Shown: positions 8,594 to 16,318 of the stretch, in pieces
Layout: each line of letters begins with the position of its first letter
How positions within the stretch are numbered: position 1 is the stretch's first letter
Assembly (NCBI GenBank): GCA_022826045.1
Contig: JAJDVQ010000022.1
Location: forward strand, 1 to 64,000
Length of the DNA: 64,000 nt
Source of the DNA: Acidimicrobiia bacterium
GTDB lineage: Bacteria; Actinomycetota; Acidimicrobiia; Acidimicrobiales; Poriferisodalaceae
Reading direction: 5' to 3'
Notes under the pieces: model-generated
The model's input: only the letters and a program-made list of their open reading frames with translations
What the model was told of the DNA's origin: nothing
The model's database searches: none
Program-made: the position numbers and the translations under genes

Positions 8594-9475
8594 TCAGAGG
8601 CCCAAGACGCGGGCGGCGTTGTCGCGCAGGTACTTGCGCTCGATGTGCGGCGGCAGTTCCCAGCCGGCCACGATGCGTCGCAGGTCGGTGAGCGGACCGC
8701 AGTTGGGATACACGCTGCCGAACAGGATCTGGTCGGGAAGCTGGCGGGCCAGCGCGGTCACGTAGTCGTCCGAGCCGGGGAACCCGTAGTGGACGTATTG
8801 GCCGGGCACGATCACGACGTTGGGCTGCTTGTAGGCCACGCCCAGCGCCTCGCGCACATAGGGCCAGCCGCCGTGCTGGATCGACACGGTCAGGCTGGGG
8901 AAGTCCGTCGCCACATGGTCGGCGTACTCGGGGCGGCAGTCGTCTTGGTACGGACCGAGCAGGCAGCTCATGGTGGTGGACACGATGAGGCCGAGACGCT
9001 GTGCCTCCTCGTAGATCGGGTAGAGCGCTCGATCATTGAACCGGCGGCTGATCTGGGCGGTGGACGGATCGACCGTGACGCCGCGCATGCCGTGGCGTGC
9101 CAGCTCGCCGACGGCCGTCACGGCGGCCTCGACGTCGCTGGGCTCGACCGAGCCGAATCCCACGAACCGATCCGGATGCTCCGAGACGATCTGGCGGATC
9201 TCGGCGGAACCGGTGGGGTCCAGCCCGCGGATGCCCGTCGGCCCGGGCACTCCGATGACGCCCAGCGCTATGCCGGCCTCGTCCATCTCGGCGAACATCA
9301 GGTCAACCGACTGGGCCTCGAAGCTGGGGCACGGCTCGAGGCCCATTCGCTCGAGGTAGTGGTAGGTGGTCTCGGGCGTCCAGCTGCGAGCGCCGATCGG
9401 CCGGAACCGGAAGTCGATGACGCCTACGTCATCGCTGTCGCCTCCGTCGGCCGGGGGACTCCCGTCGTCGGGCAC
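8594..9475 (-). CDS. Amidohydrolase-2 family TIM-barrel protein with altered metal ligands
   Basis: A 293-residue member of the amidohydrolase_2 (ACMSD / gamma-resorcylate decarboxylase-like) fold. Support comes from the overall layout, the GVPGPTGIRGLDPTG and GFGSVEPSD segments, the retained QHGGWPYVREAL motif and the C-terminal ERKYLRDNAARVLGL. The N-terminal metal motif, normally DxHxHP, reads DFRFRP (residues 21-26), and the late GSDYP motif reads GSVYP (Val255). Most expected metal ligands are therefore replaced. It may be metal-free, use different chemistry or be a pseudoenzyme. It is the last gene of an operon, 11 bases after an MDR oxidoreductase and downstream of an enoyl-CoA hydratase, suggesting a ring- or acyl-CoA-degradation role. 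Confidence 0.75.
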   Translation of the reverse strand: MPDDGSPPADGGDSDDVGVIDFRFRPIGARSWTPETTYHYLERMGLEPCPSFEAQSVDLMFAEMDEAGIALGVIGVPGPTGIRGLDPTGSAEIRQIVSEHPDRFVGFGSVEPSDVEAAVTAVGELARHGMRGVTVDPSTAQISRRFNDRALYPIYEEAQRLGLIVSTTMSCLLGPYQDDCRPEYADHVATDFPSLTVSIQHGGWPYVREALGVAYKQPNVVIVPGQYVHYGFPGSDDYVTALARQLPDQILFGSVYPNCGPLTDLRRIVAGWELPPHIERKYLRDNAARVLGL

Positions 9476-9486
9476 GGCAGCGATGC

Positions 9487-10506
9487 TCAGGCCAGCGCGT
9501 CGGCGGTGATGACGATCTTGCCGAAGAAGCGACGCTCCTCCATGGCCCGGTGCGCTTCTACGCCGTCAGGCAGCGGCACCAGCGAATCGATGACCGGCAC
9601 CAGCTCGCGGGTCTGCACCATCCGCAGCAACTCGTCGAGATCGCTGCGCTGCCAGCCGTTGGAGCCTCGGATGTCCATTTCGGCCGTCCAGATGAACCGC
9701 AGATCGGTCTGCGGGTCGTAACCAGCCGTGGCACCGCAGGTGAGCACGCGCCCGCCCTGGCGCACGCATCGCAGCGAGCGGGCCCACGTGTCGCCGCCAG
9801 TGAAGTTGACCACCACGTCGTAGCCGCCCCCGCCGAACAGGCCGCCTGTCTGCTCGCGGCAGTACCGGGCGATGTCGACCTCGGAGTAGTTGATGGTCTC
9901 GTCGGCACCGAGGTCGGCGAGGCGCTGGCACTTCTCGTCGGTTCCTGCGGCGGCGATCACCTTGGCGCCGCGCATCTTCGAGATCAGCAGCGCGCTGGTG
10001 CCTACGCCCCCGCTGGCGCCCAGGATCAGCACCGTGTCATCGGGGCCGACCTCGCCGCGGGTGATCATCATCCGGTGTGCCGTGCCGTACGCCACCGGCA
10101 GGCACGAAGCGTCCTCGTAGGAGACCTCGTCGGGCAGCGGGATCAGCTGGCTTGCCGCCACCACGACGTACTCGGCGTACGCACCCCACAGCGTGTCGCC
10201 GATCATCGAGAACTTGCCGGTGCCGCGGTCCCACCGCACAGGGTCCACGAGCACCCGGTCGCCCGCCGACCATCCCTCGACGTCGGGTCCGAGCTCGGCG
10301 ACCTGACCGGCGGCGTCGCAGCCCGGAATGCCGGGCAGCGGCACCTTGATGCCTGGCATGCCCCGACGGGTGAAGACGTCGTGATAGTTGAGCGAGCAGG
10401 CCCGCACCGCTACCCGGACTTCGCCGGGTTGCAGTTCGGGCGTGTCGATGTCTCGATACGCCAGCACGTCGATATCGCCGTGCTCGTCGAAGACAATCGC
10501 TTTCAT
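9487..10506 (-). CDS. MDR-superfamily NADPH-dependent oxidoreductase (quinone oxidoreductase/alcohol dehydrogenase-like)
   Basis: A 339-residue medium-chain dehydrogenase/reductase. The GroES-like N-terminal half contains RACSLNYHDVFTRRG and PGIPGCDAAGQV. The Rossmann half has ILGASGGVGTSALLISKM near residues 160-177 and the GADETINYSE nucleotide-specificity region. No four-cysteine structural zinc lobe is seen, which favours the zinc-independent quinone-oxidoreductase or enoyl-reductase branch over classical alcohol dehydrogenase. It is the middle gene of a three-gene minus-strand set with enoyl-CoA hydratase (90 bases upstream) and the amidohydrolase-fold protein. The substrate cannot be read from sequence. 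Confidence 0.85.
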   Translation of the reverse strand: MKAIVFDEHGDIDVLAYRDIDTPELQPGEVRVAVRACSLNYHDVFTRRGMPGIKVPLPGIPGCDAAGQVAELGPDVEGWSAGDRVLVDPVRWDRGTGKFSMIGDTLWGAYAEYVVVAASQLIPLPDEVSYEDASCLPVAYGTAHRMMITRGEVGPDDTVLILGASGGVGTSALLISKMRGAKVIAAAGTDEKCQRLADLGADETINYSEVDIARYCREQTGGLFGGGGYDVVVNFTGGDTWARSLRCVRQGGRVLTCGATAGYDPQTDLRFIWTAEMDIRGSNGWQRSDLDELLRMVQTRELVPVIDSLVPLPDGVEAHRAMEERRFFGKIVITADALA

Positions 10507-10596
10507 CGCTGAGCTCCCATGTCGCTGGCTGTCATCCCTGTCTCAGGCATCCCTGTCTCAAGCCGGCGTCTCGCCTCGGCATCCCACACCGCAGTC

Positions 10597-11319
10597 TCAA
10601 GCGGCCGCTGCCCGATCCCGCTCGACCGAAGCGTCCATTTCGGCGAGCACACCGCCGCGCAGCGCCCGCACGGTGCCGGCGTAGGCGCGGGCATCGAGCG
10701 TCTCTGCCAGCTCCGCAGCGACCTCGAGCGACCTGTCCACCACGGCATCTGGGTTGACGGCTTCGTCCAGGTAGCCGGCCTCGACCGCTCCATTGCCGTC
10801 GAGCAGGCGTGCGTTGGCCACGCAGCGCTGCAGGTGGCGACGCGACAGCCGTTCCTTGGAGATCGTCATGGCCCAGTCGGGCAGCGTCAGCGCGATCGCC
10901 ACTTCGTTCAAGCCGATCTTGACCGGCGCATCGGGGCCGACACGGTGGTCGCAGCCGAGCAGCAGCAAGGCGCCGGCGGCGACCGCGTGGCCGGTGCAGG
11001 CCGCCACCACCGGCACCGATGAGCCATAGGCCCGCCGCACCATCGCGCCGCCCGCCGAGACCAACTCGCCGATCGCAGCGCGGTCGCCGCCGCGGATCAC
11101 GTTGAGATCGAAGCCCGCGAAGAACGCCCGGTCATTGCCGGCGATGACGACCGCCCCGATCTCATCGTCTGCCTCGGCAATGTCGATCTGGGCATCGAGC
11201 GCCGCAAGCATCGGCACCGAGAAGGCGTTGGCCTTGCCGTCGTCCACCCGCACCAGCAGCACGTCGCCGTGCCGCTCCGCCGAAACCGTGCCGTTCCCAT
11301 TGTCTGCTGTATCGCTCAT
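10597..11319 (-). CDS. Enoyl-CoA hydratase/isomerase family protein
   Basis: A 240-residue crotonase-fold protein. The two oxyanion-hole segments are NDRAFFAGFDL (about residues 62-72) and GHAVAAGALLLLGCDHRVG (about 109-127). GLNEVAIAL carries a candidate catalytic glutamate. The start at 11319 (MSDTADNG) is the only ATG that begins the family's first strand properly; a longer upstream frame is non-homologous. It opens a minus-strand operon with the MDR oxidoreductase and amidohydrolase-fold genes and diverges from the P450 gene, leaving a 146-base shared promoter region. It probably hydrates an unsaturated acyl-CoA; the exact substrate is unknown. Confidence 0.85.
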   Translation of the reverse strand: MSDTADNGNGTVSAERHGDVLLVRVDDGKANAFSVPMLAALDAQIDIAEADDEIGAVVIAGNDRAFFAGFDLNVIRGGDRAAIGELVSAGGAMVRRAYGSSVPVVAACTGHAVAAGALLLLGCDHRVGPDAPVKIGLNEVAIALTLPDWAMTISKERLSRRHLQRCVANARLLDGNGAVEAGYLDEAVNPDAVVDRSLEVAAELAETLDARAYAGTVRALRGGVLAEMDASVERDRAAAA

Positions 11320-11465
11320 CGCGCGAATGGTACGGCTGCCAAACGGCACCGTGCTCGGCCTCGTGCCCACCCCCGCAACCTCGGCATGGACAACCAGCGT
11401 CGGCCTCGACCCGATCTCGTGGGGCTTCTGTTCGGCGCCGCAGGCGGGCTGGTTAGGGTGCGGCC

Positions 11466-12683
11466 ATGGCCACACTTGTTGCCGATGTCGACATGCCTGA
11501 GGTCGGTCTCGGGGGCGATGAAGGCGAGGACGAGAGGCGAGAGGCGCTGATCGGGCTCGCTGAGCGCAACTGGATCGCCCGCACGCCGCTGGGCTACGTC
11601 ATCACCCGCCACGCCGACGTGACCGCCATGCTGCGCGACAAGCGCTGGTTCAGCGCCATCGGCCTCATCGCCCAGATGCAAGGCGTCGACGACGCCGAGT
11701 GGAACCGCCGCAGCGGGCAGAACATCCTGGGCATGGAGGGCGACGAGCACCAACGGCTGCGCCGGCTCGTCGGGCCGGCGTTCACTCCCAAGGCCGCCGA
11801 ACGGCTGCGCCCGTTCATGGCTGAGGTCATCGATGAGCTGCTCGACCCGCTGTGTGCCCGCGGGCACGGCGATTTCGTCACTGAGGTCTGCGAGCCGTAC
11901 CCCATTCCGATCATCTGCGAGCTGCTGGGCGCCCCTCGCGACGACTGGGAGCTGTTCAGCCGCCTCGCCACCGACATCTTCCGGGTGTTCAACGGCAACC
12001 TGGCTCGCGACCTGCACACGATCATGGCCGCGCAGGACGAGATGGGCGCCTACATGTCCAAGCTCATTGCCGAGCGGCGCGCCGAACCTCGCGATGACCT
12101 GCTCTCGGACCTCATCGCCGCGGAGGAGGAAGGCGACCGGCTGAGCACTGAGGAGATGCAGTCGCTGGCCAACGCCGTACTGCTCGCCGGCACCGACACC
12201 ACGCGCAATCAGCTTGCCTGCGCTGTGGAGCTGTTCGCCCGCTGTCCCGACCAGCTCCGGCTGCTGCGCGACGAGCCGTCGCTCGCGCCCCTGGCTGCCG
12301 AAGAAGTCATGCGGCACTTCGGCGCCATCCGGGGCACCGCCCGCTACGCCAGCGAAAATCTCGTGTACCGCGACATCGAGTTCCCGGCCAGCACGCTGAT
12401 CTTCCCCAGCTTCACTGCCGCCAATCATGACGAGGCGCAGTTCGATCAGCCGCTGCACTTCGACATCACGCGCCGGTCGAGTGCGCCGCACATGACCTTC
12501 GGCAGCGGCATCCACTACTGCCTCGGCGCGTTCCTGGCACGAGCCGAGCTGCAGGAGGCCCTCAAGGCCGTCGCGAAGCGAATGCCGGACTTGCGTCTCG
12601 ACGGCGACGTGGAATGGAAACCTGTGTCCAACGGCATCTGGGGGCCATCGACACTGCCGATCAGGTTCACGCCGGGGCACTGA
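11466..12683 (+). CDS. Cytochrome P450
   Basis: A soluble bacterial class P450 of 405 residues. The I-helix oxygen-activation motif is LLAGTDTTRNQ near residue 240. The K-helix ExxR is EEVMRHFG. The haem-binding loop is FGSGIHYCLGAFLARAEL, with the proximal thiolate at Cys352. It needs a ferredoxin and reductase partner, neither of which is in this window. The ATG at 11466 is the first in-frame start. An MFS transporter gene begins 17 bases after its stop, so oxidation and transport of a small molecule may be linked. Confidence 0.95.
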   Translation: MATLVADVDMPEVGLGGDEGEDERREALIGLAERNWIARTPLGYVITRHADVTAMLRDKRWFSAIGLIAQMQGVDDAEWNRRSGQNILGMEGDEHQRLRRLVGPAFTPKAAERLRPFMAEVIDELLDPLCARGHGDFVTEVCEPYPIPIICELLGAPRDDWELFSRLATDIFRVFNGNLARDLHTIMAAQDEMGAYMSKLIAERRAEPRDDLLSDLIAAEEEGDRLSTEEMQSLANAVLLAGTDTTRNQLACAVELFARCPDQLRLLRDEPSLAPLAAEEVMRHFGAIRGTARYASENLVYRDIEFPASTLIFPSFTAANHDEAQFDQPLHFDITRRSSAPHMTFGSGIHYCLGAFLARAELQEALKAVAKRMPDLRLDGDVEWKPVSNGIWGPSTLPIRFTPGH

Positions 12684-12700
12684 ACCCCGTCACCGCGCAG

Positions 12701-13984
12701 ATGGGCCGCCTGCCCGACGTTTTCAAGGTCACTTCGGGCCAGGCCGCATCTAGCGCAGCGGCACCCAGCGAGGTCGGGCGCACCCGGCGCGAGCGCGTCC
12801 GCTGGGGACGGGTCGTGCTGGTGGCGCTGTCGGGAGTGGTGTCACATGTCTTCGGCCGGGCCACAGTCGGGGTGCTGGTGCCCGCCATGGCAGACGATCT
12901 CGACCTCAGCGACACGCTCATCGGCGCGCTCGGCTCGGCCAACATGGGCGCCTACTTCACCGGAGTGATCATCGTCACATTCACTGCCGGCCGAATCGAA
13001 CCGTTCACCCTGCTGCGCGCCGGCATCGTCACTTCCACCGTGGGCCTTGCGGTGATCGGCACGGCGTCGGGCCCGGCAGCCGTGGTGATCGGGACTGCAC
13101 TGGCCGGTCTCGGCGGCGGCGGCATCTGGCTCACGGCGCCAGTGATCGCCAGCGAAGGTGTGCCGGCGAGCCGCCGCGGCGCCGCGCTCGGCACGCTCAC
13201 CGCCACCATGGGCGCCGCGCTCATCGGCGTGCCCATCGCTACCGCTGCCCTGCGCAGCATTGCAGCCGACGATGCGATCTGGCGGCCCGTCTGGGTGGCC
13301 CAGGCTGCGCTGTCGGTGGTCCTGCTTGCGGCCTTGTCGGTCTTCGTCCGAGCTCGACGCACCGAGCGAGTGGCCGACGCCGGCGGCTTCGTGGCACTGT
13401 TCCGGATTCACGGGTGGAAGCGCGCTGTGGCGGCGTATATGGCATTCGCCTACATGACGTCCTCGTTCGCGAACTTCTTGGGACGAGCGCTGGAGGGCGA
13501 TCACGAATTCAGCCGCACCGCCGCGACGCTCATGTTCTCGTGGATGGGCGCGGGTTCGATTGTGGGAGCGCTGGCCTTTGGACGGCTCAGCGATCGGATC
13601 GGGCGACCCTTGACCATGGCCACGGTCATGGCCCTCAGCGCAAGCGCTGCCGCTGTCCTGGCGACGCGTGCGCCCGGCGCGGCGATCATCGCCGCTGTGG
13701 TGGTCTTCGGCGCAGCATCGTTCTCGTTCCCATCGCTCACCGCGACATTCGTGAGCGACCACGTGTCCGACCGCACCTTCGCCGCGGTGCTCGGTTCGAT
13801 GACGATGTTCTACGGCCCTGCGTCGGTCATCGGACCTGCCGCGAGCGGCTGGCTCGCCGACCGGACGGGCAGCTTCAGCGCGACCTATTCGGTCATCGCT
13901 GCACTTGCCCTCACTGCATGCATCTGCATGGCGACGATGCGCCGCAGGGATGGTGTGGCGCCGCAATCGGCGCCGCTGAACTGA
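12701..13984 (+). CDS. MFS transporter
   Basis: A 427-residue major facilitator with about twelve hydrophobic segments. The first begins at VVLVALSGVVSHVF; the second has ALGSANMGAYFTGVI. The loop between the halves is charged (VRARRTERVADAGG), and FGRLSDRIGRPL near the start of the second half is the canonical MFS loop motif. The start is uncertain: an ATG at 12614 would overlap the P450 frame by 70 bases, while the ATG at 12701 leaves a short cytoplasmic N-terminus and is preferred. Substrate unknown. It converges on the HU-like gene with only 8 bases between stops. Confidence 0.88.
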   Translation: MGRLPDVFKVTSGQAASSAAAPSEVGRTRRERVRWGRVVLVALSGVVSHVFGRATVGVLVPAMADDLDLSDTLIGALGSANMGAYFTGVIIVTFTAGRIEPFTLLRAGIVTSTVGLAVIGTASGPAAVVIGTALAGLGGGGIWLTAPVIASEGVPASRRGAALGTLTATMGAALIGVPIATAALRSIAADDAIWRPVWVAQAALSVVLLAALSVFVRARRTERVADAGGFVALFRIHGWKRAVAAYMAFAYMTSSFANFLGRALEGDHEFSRTAATLMFSWMGAGSIVGALAFGRLSDRIGRPLTMATVMALSASAAAVLATRAPGAAIIAAVVVFGAASFSFPSLTATFVSDHVSDRTFAAVLGSMTMFYGPASVIGPAASGWLADRTGSFSATYSVIAALALTACICMATMRRRDGVAPQSAPLN

Positions 13985-13996
13985 GCGTCAGCTCAG
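13981..13996. terminator. Short hairpin spanning both stop codons of convergent genes
   Basis: CTGAGC, a GTCA loop and GCTCAG form a perfect 6-base stem. It covers the stop of the MFS gene and the stop of the opposing HU-like gene. No T-tract follows, so it is a candidate bidirectional transcription end rather than a classic intrinsic terminator. Confidence 0.35.
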
Positions 13997-14271
13997 CTCA
14001 TCAGCTGCTTTTTCATGGCCGCAGCGGTGGCCAGCTTCAGCGAGCGGCTCGGGCCGATCTCGATGGACTCGCCGGTCTGCGGGTTGCGACCCATGCGGGC
14101 ACCACGCTCAGACATGGAGAACGAGCCGAATCCCGGCCAGGTCACCTTGCCGCCTGCCTTCGCTTCGGCCACAACGAGATCGAAGAACGCCGACAGCGTC
14201 CGCTCTGCGTCGCTCACAGTCACACCAGCTTCGGCGGCTACTGCCTTGATGGTCTCTGCCTTGTTCGCCAC
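13993..14271 (-). CDS. HU-family DNA-binding protein
   Basis: A 92-residue histone-like protein. The N-terminal helices NKAETIKAVAAEAGVTVSDA and the FDLVVAEAKAGGKVTWPGFG turn match HU. GSFSMSERGARMGRNPQTGE is the DNA-contacting beta-arm with the near-invariant R-NPQTGE motif. The GTG start at 14271 follows AGAGAGGAAC, an excellent ribosome-binding site; the upstream ATG at 14319 is disfavoured. It probably compacts DNA as a dimer. It lies 81 bases downstream of an ABC permease on the same strand but appears to have its own promoter. Confidence 0.93.
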   Translation of the reverse strand: MANKAETIKAVAAEAGVTVSDAERTLSAFFDLVVAEAKAGGKVTWPGFGSFSMSERGARMGRNPQTGESIEIGPSRSLKLATAAAMKKQLMS

Positions 14272-14300
14272 AGTCCAGTTCCTCTCTGAAACGATTCCGG

Positions 14301-14329
14301 GTACCACCTCAGCACACAAAAGCCCTCAA
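14301..14329 (-). promoter_or_regulatory. Candidate promoter of the HU-like gene
   Basis: On the minus strand TTGAGG (14329-14324) and TGGTAC (14306-14301) are separated by 17 bases. The implied transcript start would leave a leader of roughly 23 bases holding the AGAGAGGA ribosome-binding site before the GTG at 14271. The -10 match is weak. Confidence 0.3.
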
Positions 14330-14352
14330 GTGGTGGAATTGCGGCCCGCTGT

Positions 14353-15279
14353 CTATCGGCGCAACCCGGTACTTGCACCCCGCGACGACAGTCGACGGGA
14401 AGAACGGCTGTGCCCATCGCCGCGTACGTCAAGGGCGTCGCGCAAGCCGTCGCCGACGAAGTTCACGCACAGAACGGTGACGGCGATCGCCATGCCGGGC
14501 GGGATGACGAGCCACGGCGCGACGGTCATGAAGCCCTCATTGCCGCCGAGCATGTTGCCCCACGTCGGCGTGTCGACCTGGCTGACGCCGAACCCCAAGA
14601 AGCTGAGCACTGACTCCGTCAGGATGGCAGCCGCTGTTGCGAGCGAGACCGCCACTGCGATCTCCCCCACGAGGTTGGGCAACAGATGACGGAACATGAC
14701 TCGCCATGTGCCCGCGCCCATCGCTCGGGCCGAGGCGACGAACTCCATCTCGCGCAGCGACAGCACCTTGCCCCGAATGATCCGGGCCACTGCCATCCAA
14801 CCCAGCAGCGACAGCACCAGCACCACGTCGAAGATGCTGTCGCCCAGCATCCGCGCCCCCATCATCACGACCATCAGGGCGGGCAGTGCGAGCAGCGTGT
14901 CAGTCAGTCGCATCAGCACCGAGTCGACGCTGCCGCCGACGTAGCCCGCGACCATGCCGATCAGCGTCCCGCCAAAGGTGGCCAGCAGCGCCACCGACAC
15001 CCCGACGGCGAGCGTGACACGCCCCGCGTAGAGCAACTGGCTCAGCGTGTCCCGGCCCAAGGTGTCGGTGCCCAGCAAGTAGTCACGACTTGGATTCGCG
15101 AGCACATCGGTGGCGTGGGTGCGACCTTGCGGGTAGGGCGCCAGCAGCTCGGCGCCGACAGTCACCAGGACAACGCCCACGAGGATCGCCAGCGACACCA
15201 GCGCGACGCGACGGCGGGCGAACCGTCGCCAGGCAAGCGCTGCAGGCCGCTCGGCGCTCAGTGCCTCAGCCGCTGCCAC
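14353..15279 (-). CDS. Peptide/opine-type ABC transporter permease (DppC/OppC-like)
   Basis: An inner-membrane permease of about 308 residues. It has the N-terminal transmembrane segment and LLGTDTLGRDTLSQLLYAGR typical of DppC/OppC, and five further hydrophobic segments. The EAA-like cytoplasmic loop is EFVASARAMGAGTWRVMFRH. The preferred start is the GTG at 15279, which overlaps the end of the upstream permease by 14 bases; an ATG at 15306 gives nine more residues. It should form a heterodimeric channel with the neighbouring DppB-like protein. No ATP-binding subunit follows; the next gene is HU. Confidence 0.88.
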   Translation of the reverse strand: MAAAEALSAERPAALAWRRFARRRVALVSLAILVGVVLVTVGAELLAPYPQGRTHATDVLANPSRDYLLGTDTLGRDTLSQLLYAGRVTLAVGVSVALLATFGGTLIGMVAGYVGGSVDSVLMRLTDTLLALPALMVVMMGARMLGDSIFDVVLVLSLLGWMAVARIIRGKVLSLREMEFVASARAMGAGTWRVMFRHLLPNLVGEIAVAVSLATAAAILTESVLSFLGFGVSQVDTPTWGNMLGGNEGFMTVAPWLVIPPGMAIAVTVLCVNFVGDGLRDALDVRGDGHSRSSRRLSSRGASTGLRR

Positions 15280-16252
15280 GACGGATCCTCGGATCGAGCA
15301 CGCCATAGAACAGGTCCGCTGCCAGATTCATCGTGATCACCGCTGCTGCGATGATCATCGTGGTGGCCAGCAGCATGGGGTAATCGCCGCCGGTCATGGC
15401 ATCCACGAACAGCCGGCCCATGCCCGGGTACTGGAAGACCAACTCGGTCACGATGAGCCCGCCGACGAGCTGCCCGATGTCGACGGCGGCCTGGGTCGTG
15501 ACCGGGATCAGCGCATTGCGCACGCCATGGCGGATCACCACGGTGCGTTCTGCCAAGCCCTTGCCGCGTGCGACCCGGATGTGATCTGAGGTCATCACGT
15601 CGAGCAGGCTCGCCCGCATGTACCGGCTGTAGACGGCGATGAGCTGAAGAGACAGCGTCATCGTCGGCAAGGCCAGATGCCGTATCCGGTCAACGAGATC
15701 GAAGCCCTGCCGTCCTGGCGAATAGAGACCGGCCGTGGGCAGCAACGGCGGCGTCACGCCCAGCCAGTTCGCCAGGTAGAGGCCGAAGAACAGCTGCAGC
15801 ATGAGCCCGAGCCAGAACACCGGGATCGAGATGCCAGCGAATGAGAACGTCGCCATCGCATAGTCGGCGAAGGTGTTCCGGCGCACTGCCGACACGGTGC
15901 CGACGGCGATGCCCAGAGCCAGCGACAGCACCACCGCGGTGCCGACGAGCACGAGCGTGTTGGCGAGCGCTGTACGAACGATGGGCCAGACGTCAGATCC
16001 GTTGCGCACCAGCGATGTGCCCAGATCGCCCGTCACGAAGTCACCCAGCCACCGCAGGTAACGCAGCGGCAGCGGTTCGTTGAGCCCCAGCGATTCGAGG
16101 TAAGCGGCCCGGGCCGCCGGGCTCACCCGGGGATTGATGGCGATGTCGTATCCCGGCTTGGCGATCCGATTCGCCGCCCAGAACACCGCGAACGAGATGG
16201 CCAGCAGGATCGGCGCCATCGTCGCGATGCGTCGCAGGACGAAGCGCGTCAC
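15266..16252 (-). CDS. Peptide/opine-type ABC transporter permease (DppB/OppB-like)
   Basis: A 328-residue permease. It shows the DppB N-terminus (RFVLRRIATMAPILLAISF), the periplasmic loop with LGLNEPLPLRYLRWLGDFVT and GDLGTSL, and six membrane segments. The coupling loop is DHIRVARGKGLAERTVVIRH, and the C-terminal end is DLFYGVLDPRIRRG. It is the middle gene of a binding protein, DppB, DppC operon. The cargo could be peptides, opines, nickel or oligosaccharides; the sequence does not decide. Confidence 0.9.
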   Translation of the reverse strand: MTRFVLRRIATMAPILLAISFAVFWAANRIAKPGYDIAINPRVSPAARAAYLESLGLNEPLPLRYLRWLGDFVTGDLGTSLVRNGSDVWPIVRTALANTLVLVGTAVVLSLALGIAVGTVSAVRRNTFADYAMATFSFAGISIPVFWLGLMLQLFFGLYLANWLGVTPPLLPTAGLYSPGRQGFDLVDRIRHLALPTMTLSLQLIAVYSRYMRASLLDVMTSDHIRVARGKGLAERTVVIRHGVRNALIPVTTQAAVDIGQLVGGLIVTELVFQYPGMGRLFVDAMTGGDYPMLLATTMIIAAAVITMNLAADLFYGVLDPRIRRGSG

Positions 16253-16318
16253 AATCGAGAGCCTGCCAGCCGCTCGCGGACTACCCGTTCACCGGAGATG
16301 AACTCGCTTCCCGCGCGT

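Noticed and set aside
11316-12680. 454-codon minus-strand frame opposite the P450
   Set aside because: It mirrors high-G+C codon bias on the complementary strand of a clear P450 with all its motifs; the translation shows no domain.
12842-13966. 374-codon minus-strand frame opposite the MFS transporter
   Set aside because: His/Arg/Gly-rich composition without hydrophobic core is typical of antisense shadows; the plus strand encodes a normal twelve-segment transporter.
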